A stretch of DNA of 64,000 bases, from positions 4,030,001 through 4,094,000 of the forward strand of contig NZ_CP107008.1 of assembly GCF_025725685.1 (NCBI RefSeq). Reading direction: 5' to 3'. The notes beneath the pieces were generated by a model, which ran no database searches, was not told the origin of the DNA, and saw only the letters and a list, made by a program, of their open reading frames with translations. A program made the translations under genes and the position numbers. The stretch is from Halomonas sp. M4R1S46. GTDB taxonomy: Bacteria; Pseudomonadota; Gammaproteobacteria; Pseudomonadales; Halomonadaceae. Positions 51,503 to 59,071 of the stretch are shown here, piece by piece (the stretch's first letter is position 1; every line of letters starts with the position of its first letter).

Positions 51503-52491
51503 TATCGCGCGGCGGCCTCCGGGTGATCCTCCGAATCGTCCCGATGCAGCCCTTCCTCGACCTCCAGGTCGTAGAGCCGGGTGGTGGGGCCGTCCGGGCG
51601 GCAGCGCTCCCGCACCCGTTTGTCCCACTGGCCCTTCTCGGCGCGGCGACGGGCCACGGCGGTAGTCCAATCCTGGACCAAGGCAGCAGGATAGAAGCCA
51701 ACTTGGGAAAGCATGAGAAAGAAGCTACCAAGCTTGGTACCTATGCCAAGTTCCATTTCTTTTTCACAGGCTTGCCAACTCCCTCGAAGGTCGGCCTTTT
51801 TCCCCCAGCGGTTTTTCAGGACCTCATCACGGTTGGATGCCAACAGCGGCTCGCCCTCCTCATCGAACCAAGGGCCTTTCTCCATATAGCAGCGCAGGTA
51901 CTCCCAGAGCATGCCCTGGATCTCCGGGGTCTTTCCCATGGGCAGCGAGAGCTGCAGGGCGATCACCTCGTCCGGCTGCCGGAAGCGCTGCAGCAGCACC
52001 TGAAGAGAGGTCATGCGGGTGGCGCCGGTGTACTGGGTGACCTGGCGGGTCTGCTGCATCCAGGCCACCGCCTCGTCCCAGGGCACATGGTAGAGCTTGC
52101 GGCGGTCCTGGAAGTAGATCTCTCGGGTGCGGCGGTTGAAGCGCACCGGCATGGGAAAGGGCAGCAGCACTTCGATAAAAAGGGTGATAAAGGCGATGCC
52201 GAATAGCACGCTAAAAAAAGTCAGATAGTTATCGACTTGATCTGGCTGTCCCAGAAGGGGGGACACCAGCAACGCCATGTAGAAGAAAATCATCACCATG
52301 GTCCCGGTGAGCCCGCCCTTGGTGAAATCGGCGCCGGTGGCCAGGTCCAGATAGACCTCGTTCTGCTCCTGAACGTCGCCGAGCTGATAAGGCTTGGCGG
52401 CGGCGCGGCGGCGCGGCGAGAGGCGGATGATCTCGTCGGCCAGGCCCGCCTGTTGGGACAGGTCGGCGAAGAAGGTCTGGATGCGCTGCAT
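51502..52491 (-). CDS. DUF6708-like membrane protein, copy C (putative T6SS immunity protein)
   Basis: A 329-aa paralogue of copy B, 13 bases after the effector stop. Same organisation: helices MIFFYMALLVSPLL and YLTFFSVLFGIAFITLFIEV, the DUF6708 core (RFNRRTREIYFQDRRKL), and a C-terminal SFFLMLSQVGFYPAALVQDW. A ~274-base block (51929-52202) is nearly or fully identical to copy B (50939-51212), while the region between the helices and the segment near residues 230-270 diverge. This copy directly follows the toxin gene, so it is the first candidate cognate immunity protein. Function is not proven. Confidence 0.78.
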   Translation of the reverse strand: MQRIQTFFADLSQQAGLADEIIRLSPRRRAAAKPYQLGDVQEQNEVYLDLATGADFTKGGLTGTMVMIFFYMALLVSPLLGQPDQVDNYLTFFSVLFGIAFITLFIEVLLPFPMPVRFNRRTREIYFQDRRKLYHVPWDEAVAWMQQTRQVTQYTGATRMTSLQVLLQRFRQPDEVIALQLSLPMGKTPEIQGMLWEYLRCYMEKGPWFDEEGEPLLASNRDEVLKNRWGKKADLRGSWQACEKEMELGIGTKLGSFFLMLSQVGFYPAALVQDWTTAVARRRAEKGQWDKRVRERCRPDGPTTRLYDLEVEEGLHRDDSEDHPEAAAR

Positions 52492-52504
52492 GGGGCCTCG
52501 GCAC

Positions 52505-55108
52505 TCAGTCGATGGACAGTTCGATGGGCGACAGCGTCAGCCCGGGACGGGGACGATAGTACAGGGTGCCGCTCAGGCCTTGCAGCGTCGCGCCCTCGGC
52601 ATCGTCATGGAAGATGCGACGATAGACGGGGCGATCGCCGTGCCGGCCGCCGATATCCAGCGCCAGGTCCTGCTCGGTGAGCACCACCTCGCGGGTCTCG
52701 CCGCCGAACCAGCCCGTGCTCCAGGTCGCCTTGGCCTGCCAGGTGAACATGCCGGGAAAGGGCGGCGCGGCGCCGGGAAACTCCACCAGCAGCCATACGG
52801 ACTGATAGCGGGTGCCAAGCCGATGGTTCCATTCGTCGCGACGCTCCAGGCGCACCCGGGGCGCATAGAGCAGGCGAAACAGGCGGTCGAGCTCCTGCTC
52901 CAGGTCGCCCGCCCAGGCGGCAGGGCGGCGGCCGAAGCGGGTGTTGCGCACCCAGTCCTGCAGCGGCGTCTCGCGAGTGAAGTGCAGGCTGACGGCGCCG
53001 CCGATGACCAGGATCACCAGGCCGAGCATCATGCCCGGGGTGCCGGCCCGGCTGGCCAGGGCCGCGGCCTCGGCTGCCTGGCCTAGTGCCAGGGCGACCC
53101 GGGCCCGGCGGTAGAGCCAGAAGGCCCGCGCCGCCAGGGCGGCCTGGCCGGCGCTGGCGGCGCTCATGCCGGCCAGCACGGCGGTGGAGTCGGCATCGCC
53201 CTTGCTCCAGCGGTCGAGGGCCTGGCGGCCGAAGGAGATGGCATCGAAGGCGGTGGCCAGGCCTAGGGCGAAGTTTGTCGCCTGACCCATGAAAAGGAAT
53301 TCGCCATAACGCTTTTTCCAGACTACCGACATCCCTGATGTTGCCTGCAGGCTGTCAGCACGTATTTCGAACACTTGCTGGGTAATTGCCCCCACCACGG
53401 CGGCGGTGCCGGCGGCACTCGATCCTAGAGGTAGGCCTGTTTCAACACTAAGCCCTTCATCTAATACATCCGCTACGGCATCTTTCAGCATCCATCCATT
53501 AATCACCAGCAACAGGCTCTTGAGCTTCGCGTCCTCGAGGGTCTCGACGAAGGGGTTGCCCCGCGGCGGGGCGGTGGCGTCGTTAGCCGCCAGACGCAAT
53601 GTGGTGATGCGCCGGCCCTCCAGCTCGGGCAGCAGGTCCGGGCGCAATCGAGCGAGCGAGGCCGGCGCGCCGGCGGCTCGGACGGCGGGCTCGTTGAGCC
53701 AGTCGACCAGTTGCCGGGCGGCGACCGGCTCGGCGGCCAGCCGCTGGCCGCTGCGGGCCAGGGCCGCGGCGAAGTAGCCCGCCACCAGGGTCTGGTGGGC
53801 CGACATGGCGCCCTGCTGCTTGAGCAGCGGGCCCACCACCGGCCCGATGGCGATGAACAGGCCCTCACGCAGGGCGGCGGTGCCCTGGCCGAGGCCCGCG
53901 GCGAGCTGGTTGAGGTTGGCGGTCCAGCCCTGCCAGTCGTGTTCCGCGGCCAGGTCGCCGGCCGTCAGCAGCCGCGCCACATCGGAGAGCGTCAGCGACC
54001 GAGGTTGGCTGAGCAGCACGGCCCACAGGGAGTGTCCGGCTTCCTCGCCCTGGGGACCACGCTGCGGATCCATCAGCCGCTCGACCAGTTCGGCCCCGGC
54101 CTGGCTCTGGGTGGGGCCGAGCAGGCCGGCGGTCCAGAGGGTCTCCATGGCGTCGTGATGTTCGGGCTCGGCGGGGTCGAAGTGCGCCTGGGCCGCGGCC
54201 AGGCTGACGACCTCTCCCTGCGTCCAGAGCGTTTCCATCCAGGCTTGCCAGTCCGTCACGATTCTAGAAAGCCTCGCTTCCAGATCGGCGATCTCGGCGT
54301 CATAGCGCCTGGCGGCTTCCTCGATGCGCGGCTGATCGGCCAACTGAGGAAGCTCGGCCCAGAACTCCCGGTTCTGCCTGGCCAGCGCCAGAATATAGCG
54401 GGCCAGGGTGCGCTCCTCGCCTTCCTCGGCGAACCAGGCCTCGCGCTGGGCATAGCCCCGGCGGATAAGATAGGCGAGATCGATGACCACGCCCCAGGGG
54501 TCGTCGACCACGGCCACGGCCTGGATCTCGGCCTGGGTCAGGGTGGGCATCAGAGTTTCCCAGCGGGGGAGGTCGAGGCCCGGCTCGCTGCTCCAGGCGA
54601 AGGCCGTGTCGAAAGCGCCCGCTAGCTCAGGCACCTCAGTCGCCCATGCCAAGGGCCCGCTGGCCGGCCCCTGCCCCGGGGTGATGGCCCGCATGCGTGC
54701 CTGGCGCCGGGTCGCCTTGGCGGCCAGGTCGGCATAGTGCGCCTCGCTCCAGCGAACGGGTGACCAGGCCAGCAACGCCGTCTCCCCCGCCGGTAGAAAG
54801 AGGTAGGGGCCGCCACCCGGCATCACCACGGGACCGCCGCGGGTGGTCTCCTCGAGCCTGCCACCCTCCACTTTGTATTCCACCAGGCGCTGCTGGGCTT
54901 CCAGCCATGCATAGCACCAGCCGTCCCGCAGCGGTCGCGCCACGTAGCGCAGGGTGCGGGAATCCGATGTCTCGTCTTCACTCAGGCAGGCGCCTTCGAG
55001 GGGTGGCAGGGCGAGTCCATCGAGGAAGTCGCTGGTCAATGCCTCATGGCCAACGGCATAGCGCACCGGAATGAGAGCGGCGAGCAAGGGACACTGGGCG
55101 GCACTCAT
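52505..55108 (-). CDS. Putative T6SS effector, VasX/BTH_I2691-like pore-forming toxin
   Basis: An 867-aa protein in a vgrG-DUF4123 operon. The N-terminal ~150 residues resemble the VasX N-terminal region (CPLLAALIPVRYAV, then YVARPLRDGWCYAWLEAQQR and LVEYKVEGGRLEE). The middle is helical and alanine-rich. A hydrophobic helical cluster lies at about residues 520-700, including AGTAAVVGAITQQVF, ATNFALGLATAFDAI and MMLGLVILVIGGAVSLHF, as in colicin-like pore formers. The C-terminus (~700-867) is beta-rich and soluble (LGTRYQSVWLLVEF, GGRHGDRPVYRRIF). Part of the hydrophobic module (53270-53560) is AT-richer than its surroundings. It overlaps the DUF4123 gene by 4 bases. The target is probably the inner membrane of rivals. 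Confidence 0.75.
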   Translation of the reverse strand: MSAAQCPLLAALIPVRYAVGHEALTSDFLDGLALPPLEGACLSEDETSDSRTLRYVARPLRDGWCYAWLEAQQRLVEYKVEGGRLEETTRGGPVVMPGGGPYLFLPAGETALLAWSPVRWSEAHYADLAAKATRRQARMRAITPGQGPASGPLAWATEVPELAGAFDTAFAWSSEPGLDLPRWETLMPTLTQAEIQAVAVVDDPWGVVIDLAYLIRRGYAQREAWFAEEGEERTLARYILALARQNREFWAELPQLADQPRIEEAARRYDAEIADLEARLSRIVTDWQAWMETLWTQGEVVSLAAAQAHFDPAEPEHHDAMETLWTAGLLGPTQSQAGAELVERLMDPQRGPQGEEAGHSLWAVLLSQPRSLTLSDVARLLTAGDLAAEHDWQGWTANLNQLAAGLGQGTAALREGLFIAIGPVVGPLLKQQGAMSAHQTLVAGYFAAALARSGQRLAAEPVAARQLVDWLNEPAVRAAGAPASLARLRPDLLPELEGRRITTLRLAANDATAPPRGNPFVETLEDAKLKSLLLVINGWMLKDAVADVLDEGLSVETGLPLGSSAAGTAAVVGAITQQVFEIRADSLQATSGMSVVWKKRYGEFLFMGQATNFALGLATAFDAISFGRQALDRWSKGDADSTAVLAGMSAASAGQAALAARAFWLYRRARVALALGQAAEAAALASRAGTPGMMLGLVILVIGGAVSLHFTRETPLQDWVRNTRFGRRPAAWAGDLEQELDRLFRLLYAPRVRLERRDEWNHRLGTRYQSVWLLVEFPGAAPPFPGMFTWQAKATWSTGWFGGETREVVLTEQDLALDIGGRHGDRPVYRRIFHDDAEGATLQGLSGTLYYRPRPGLTLSPIELSID

Positions 55109-55626
55109 GCAACCTCCTCTGTATCGGACGGCGCGGCGAGGGCCGCGAGTCGACGCTCGCTGAGGAAGAAGGGCGGCGAATCGGGACGCTGACGTTCCCA
55201 GGGGCTGAACGCTCCCTCGCCGGGCAGTTGCGCGCTCACCGTGTGCTCCCAGAAGCCAGGCGGCATGGCCTCCCGCTGGAGCGCCCGGGAGATGACTCGA
55301 GCATCGGCGAAGCGCAGCCAGACCTCTCGCTCGAAGGGAGCGCGCATGATCAGGCGCGCCTGCCAGTGATGCATGGCCTCGTCAGGCGACAGGTCGCTGG
55401 TCCATCGCCAGGCATAACGATATGGCGGCTGCTGGCCTTGCCATTGACGGTCGACATGGCTATCAGGCGCGATGACGGCCAGCAAGGGCCCCGAGGCAGC
55501 CAGGGCGGCATAGGCCGTCGCGTGGAGCAACGGCCAGACCTCGAGTGCCACCTCCGGCGCGTAGAGGGCCTTCAGGGCCTCGGGATTGAGGCTGCCATCG
55601 ATCATCAGGTAGTGATAAACCGTCAT
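55105..55626 (-). CDS. DUF4123 effector-loading adaptor
   Basis: A 173-aa protein of the DUF4123 (TEC/Tap-1) family, chaperones that attach a specific effector to a VgrG tip. Features are YHYLMIDGSLNPEALKALYA, PLLHATAYAALAASGPLLAV and LIMRAPFEREVWLRFADARV near the DUF4123 core. It overlaps vgrG upstream and the effector gene downstream by 4 bases each, the standard order vgrG-adaptor-effector. The C-terminal PPFFLSERRLAAL stretch is common in the family. Confidence 0.82.
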   Translation of the reverse strand: MTVYHYLMIDGSLNPEALKALYAPEVALEVWPLLHATAYAALAASGPLLAVIAPDSHVDRQWQGQQPPYRYAWRWTSDLSPDEAMHHWQARLIMRAPFEREVWLRFADARVISRALQREAMPPGFWEHTVSAQLPGEGAFSPWERQRPDSPPFFLSERRLAALAAPSDTEEVA

Positions 55627-57797
55627 GCGTTCGCTCCCTGGTCGCTTGCCGCCTGGCAGACCTCGCAGACGCCTTCGCCGAGTTGCGCCGCCTCATGCAG
55701 CACATACTGCTGCTTGAGCAGCGCCGCGGGCGGCGTGAACGTCACGTTCTCGCTCACTTCCGGCTCGGCATGCCCCGGTCGCAGCGGCGCCTGGGCGCCC
55801 TGCCCCGTGCCGCTGCCGGGGCTGCCGCCGGCATTGACCTTCACGCTGGGGCCACTGATGGTGATGCCGCCGCCGTCGACCTTGAGGAAGCTGCCGCCGG
55901 CGTTGAGTGTCAGCTCGCTGCCGGCCTCCAGCACCACCTTCTGGCCGGCCTGGATATGCAGTTCGCGGCCGCTCTCGGTGAGCCAGGCCTGGCCGGCGCT
56001 GAGGTGCAGGCTGCCGTCGATGGTCAGGTGCTGGGCGCCGTCGGTCTTCTCGCGCCGCTCGCCGTGCACGCTGTGGTGGTCGTCGCGGTCGAGCTCGCCG
56101 ATGCGGTCGCGCTTGACTTTGAGATCGCTGTCGCGGCGAACCTCCTCGGTGCGGTCGTTCTGGGTGAGCAGTTCCAGGTCCTTCTGGGCGTGCACCCAGA
56201 TCTGTTCCTGGTCGTGCTGGTCCTCGAAGCGCAGCTCGTTGAAGCCCTCGCCCTGGTGGGTCTGGGTGCGCAGCACGGTGCGCGTCTTGTGCTCGGGCAG
56301 CGGGTACGGCGGCGTATTCACCGCGTGGTAGGTGCGCCCGGTGATCAGCGGCTGGTCCGGGTCGCCCTCCAGGAAGGAGACGATCACCTCGTGGCCGATC
56401 CTGGGGATGGCCTGGAAGCCGTAACCGCCCCCGGCCCAGCCCTGGCTGACGCGCAGCCAGGCACTGGCGCCTTCTACAGCGGCTTCGCCGCTCGCCCCGG
56501 CGGTATCGGGCCCAGCGTAGCGGTCCCAAGGAAACTGCACCTTGACCCGGCCGTGTGCGTCGCAGTGGATCTCCTCACCCTCGGGGCCGACCACGAAGGC
56601 CACCTGGGGGCCGTCGACCCGCGGCTTGGGCTCGGGTTCCGGGCGCCAGGCGGCGTCGTCCGGGGTCAGCGTCAGGGTGTTGTGGTAGCGGGTCATGGCT
56701 TCCGAGCCTGCCCGATCCCGCAGGCCCTGCGCCTGCACGGCGTCTTCCTCGAGGGCCTGGGGCTGCTCTCCCTCGTGGACCACCTTGACGACCTGCCAGC
56801 CGCGGTTGAACTCGCCGACGTCGTGGTCGGTCAGGGTGAAGCGCGTGCCCGGCGCCAGTTCGGGCAGGTCGCTCTCGCCGGCCAGCGTCAGGGCGTCGTG
56901 GCGCAAGTGCTCGAGGCGGTGGCGGGTGAAGGCCTGGCCCGAGGCGTCGGCCTTGTAGCGGCCGGGGTAGTCGTAGTGCTCGTACCCTCTATCAACGACG
57001 CCACGCTGGGCGTGGGCCTCGAGAGCTTCCCCCTGGTGATCGTGGAGCTGGCCGTAGGCCGGCTGCTTGAAGCCGTAGTCCTTGAGCTGGGCGCGCGCCG
57101 GGCGCACCCGGGCGGTCTGGGTCAGCCGCCGCAGATGACGCTGCGACGGCGTGCCGCCGGCGCGATGGTGATAGGTCCGCTCGCCGAGCCCGGTGAGCAC
57201 CTGGGGATCGTCGGCGAACACCAGCCGGTGGGCGCCGAGGTCGGCATCCTCGCCTCTCCCCTCAACTTCCTGGTGGAAATAGAACAGCCCCTCCTCGGCG
57301 GCCAGGCGTTCGACGAACTCGAGGTCGGTCTCGCGATACTGCACGCAGTATTCGCGCTCGGCGGGCTCGCGGGTCACCGCGAAGGCCACGTCCGTCAGGC
57401 CGCGCTCCTCGCACAGGGTGTTGAGGATGGTCAGCGGCGAGACGCGCTGGAAGATCCGCGAGTTCTGACGCAGCGAGAGGCGCCACAGCGCGGGGCGGAT
57501 CACCACCTCGTAGTGGCTGCGGCGATGGCCGCGATCGCCGCGGCCGAGCTCGCTGACGATGCCGTGGACCCGGCGCTGGGCCACGCCGTCCTGCCACACG
57601 GTGAGGCTCGCCGGGCGGTCGAGCAGCGCCTCCGGCGAGAGGTCGGCGGCGCGGCTGGCGAAGCGCACCCGCAGGTGGAAGGGCGCCGAGAGCGCCTCCT
57701 CAAGGGTGAAGTCGATCACCGCCGGCTCGGCCTCGCCCGCTTCACGAGTGACGCCGGCGAGGCTCAGGGTGAAGTGCAGTCCCTTGGGCTGGGGCAT
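55623..57797 (-). CDS. vgrG: Type VI secretion spike protein VgrG (TssI)
   Basis: A 724-aa spike protein with gp27-like and gp5-like regions at residues ~1-470 (LDRPASLTVWQDGVAQRRVHG, EYCVQYRETDLEFVERLAAE, EGLFYFHQE), the OB-fold (GEEIHCDAHGRVKVQFPWDR), WLRVSQGWAGGGYGFQAIPR and GHEVIVSFLEGDPDQPLITG. A DUF2345 beta-helical extension follows. The C-terminal ~60 residues (from PGSGTGQGAQAPLRPGH) form a short extension with CEVCQAA, probably for docking the adaptor or cargo. The start has AGGAGGGACGCC upstream. It leads the effector operon. Confidence 0.95.
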   Translation of the reverse strand: MPQPKGLHFTLSLAGVTREAGEAEPAVIDFTLEEALSAPFHLRVRFASRAADLSPEALLDRPASLTVWQDGVAQRRVHGIVSELGRGDRGHRRSHYEVVIRPALWRLSLRQNSRIFQRVSPLTILNTLCEERGLTDVAFAVTREPAEREYCVQYRETDLEFVERLAAEEGLFYFHQEVEGRGEDADLGAHRLVFADDPQVLTGLGERTYHHRAGGTPSQRHLRRLTQTARVRPARAQLKDYGFKQPAYGQLHDHQGEALEAHAQRGVVDRGYEHYDYPGRYKADASGQAFTRHRLEHLRHDALTLAGESDLPELAPGTRFTLTDHDVGEFNRGWQVVKVVHEGEQPQALEEDAVQAQGLRDRAGSEAMTRYHNTLTLTPDDAAWRPEPEPKPRVDGPQVAFVVGPEGEEIHCDAHGRVKVQFPWDRYAGPDTAGASGEAAVEGASAWLRVSQGWAGGGYGFQAIPRIGHEVIVSFLEGDPDQPLITGRTYHAVNTPPYPLPEHKTRTVLRTQTHQGEGFNELRFEDQHDQEQIWVHAQKDLELLTQNDRTEEVRRDSDLKVKRDRIGELDRDDHHSVHGERREKTDGAQHLTIDGSLHLSAGQAWLTESGRELHIQAGQKVVLEAGSELTLNAGGSFLKVDGGGITISGPSVKVNAGGSPGSGTGQGAQAPLRPGHAEPEVSENVTFTPPAALLKQQYVLHEAAQLGEGVCEVCQAASDQGANA

Positions 57798-57952
57798 GGC
57801 GTCCCTCCTGGAGGCCGTATCCGTTCCGTGATCCGCCGGCGTCGGATGGCCAACGGCAGGGGTAGGTTACGCGAGCGCGTCGCCGAGACAAGGCATCGGC
57901 GGCATGCGTAAGCGATCGCTGACAAGGGCTATGGGCAAACGCTGACGCCTGC

Positions 57953-57980
57953 CGCCGCCAGGGCCGGGGCCCTGGCGGCG
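57953..57980. terminator. Perfect hairpin between hcp and vgrG
   Basis: CGCCGCCAGGGCC-GG-GGCCCTGGCGGCG is a perfect 13-bp stem 57 bases after the hcp stop on the minus strand. No T-tract follows. It may partly separate the highly expressed hcp from vgrG. The remainder of 57798-58036 holds nothing else I recognise. Confidence 0.6.
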
Positions 57981-58036
57981 ATAACGGTGCCCGCCGGCGC
58001 GAGCATTGGTGTGGGCACCGTCGCTGACGCGAGGCC

Positions 58037-58555
58037 TCAGGCCTCGATGGGCGCGCGCCAGTCGTCGGAACCGGAGGTGCCGGCGACGGTGTGCTCCCAG
58101 TCGATCTTGCGGTAGGCCAGGGAGACATCCATCAGCTGGGTGAACTCGGACTTGTTGATGTCCTGGGCATGGGGCATGCGCAGGTTGATGTCGACGATGG
58201 TGGCGTCGGTCAGGGTGGTGGTGAAGAAGTGCTCCTGCTTGCCCTCCACGGAGGTGCGGTACCACTTCAGCTCGACGTTGGGCAGCATCTCGCCGGAGGC
58301 CAGGGCGTTGTACATCAGCGGCACGGCCTTGTTCAGGGCCACGGTGAAGATGAACGGCTTGTGGGCACGCTGACCGGAGGGCTGACCGGACTGCGGGTCG
58401 GTGGGGACGGTGACGATGTGCTTGAACTCCTGCACCAGCATCTGGTCCTCGTGGCCCTCGACGTAGATGTTGCCGACGGATTCGGGGGTGAAGGCACCGG
58501 CGGTGATGTTGCCCTGGGTCTGGCCTTCGATGCTGATATAGCACGGGGTAGGCAT
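58037..58555 (-). CDS. hcp: Type VI secretion tube protein Hcp (TssD)
   Basis: A 172-aa Hcp that forms the inner tube of the T6SS. Family motifs are MPTPCYISIEGQTQGNITAG at the start, AHKPFIFTVALNKAVPLMYN, GEMLPNVELKWYRT and EHFFTTTLTDATIVDINLRM. Length is normal. A long AT-richer leader lies upstream. It is part of an orphan hcp-vgrG-effector cluster; no structural tss genes are in the window. Confidence 0.96.
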   Translation of the reverse strand: MPTPCYISIEGQTQGNITAGAFTPESVGNIYVEGHEDQMLVQEFKHIVTVPTDPQSGQPSGQRAHKPFIFTVALNKAVPLMYNALASGEMLPNVELKWYRTSVEGKQEHFFTTTLTDATIVDINLRMPHAQDINKSEFTQLMDVSLAYRKIDWEHTVAGTSGSDDWRAPIEA

Positions 58556-58850
58556 GAGTCTGCTCCTTGACGGTGGATCATGGTGTCCGGTGGACGCATA
58601 TCAACGGGCAGAGCCCATTCCACGCTTTTCATAATCTTTATTTTTCAGGTGATTACGATAAAACATCACCTGCAAGACCAAGCACAATTAGGCAAAATCT
58701 TGCCCGACGCGAGTAAGAAATTGCCCAAGGGGCCAAAAGTTGCGTACTTTACCTTGGCTGTAAGGCAAATCATCTCCGATTGCAGGAAATTGCCAAGCCT
58801 CTCTCGACAAGCCGAAAGCTGTTCAAAAGGCGGCCACCCCATGCGCTTCC
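58556..58850 (-). promoter_or_regulatory. AT-rich upstream region of hcp with repeated TTGCC/GGCAA motifs
   Basis: This 295-base gap is far AT-richer than its surroundings. Five TTGCC/GGCAA motifs occur in about 105 bases: GGCAA-AATC-TTGCC (58691-58704, a perfect inverted repeat), TTGCC at 58721, GGCAA at 58764 and TTGCC at 58790. No gene is supported. It probably carries the hcp promoter and its regulator or xenogeneic-silencer sites. Confidence 0.5.
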
Positions 58851-59060
58851 TCATCTTTCTCCCGAGGGTGGGATAGTTCTCGCCCAGCCCTCCAGGGCGC
58901 GGCCCAGGCGCAATAGGCCGTAGACCGCGAAGGGCACCAGCAGCATCAGCGCCACCCCCCAGTCGCGGGTGTTGATCAGCCAGACCAGCGGCAGCACCAC
59001 CGCCGTGGCGGCGATCAGCCAGGCCGCCACGGCCAGGGCGAGTCGAGCATTCGGTGCCAT
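58851..59060 (-). CDS. Small membrane protein after norD
   Basis: A 69-aa protein starting MAPNARLALAVAAWLIAATA with two hydrophobic segments (LALAVAAWLIAATAVVLPLVW and GVALMLLVPFAVYGLLRLG). It follows norD by 11 bases with TGAGGAGGCTCGCC as ribosome site, so it is the last gene of the norCBQD operon. Function is unknown. It could assist membrane assembly of nitric-oxide reductase. Confidence 0.65.
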   Translation of the reverse strand: MAPNARLALAVAAWLIAATAVVLPLVWLINTRDWGVALMLLVPFAVYGLLRLGRALEGWARTIPPSGER

Positions 59061-59071
59061 GGCGAGCCTCC

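Noticed and set aside
58691..58712. Sigma-54 promoter for hcp on the minus strand (GGGCAA...TTGC)
   Set aside because: The spacing between the -24 and -12 elements is one base too short and the -24 element is poor.
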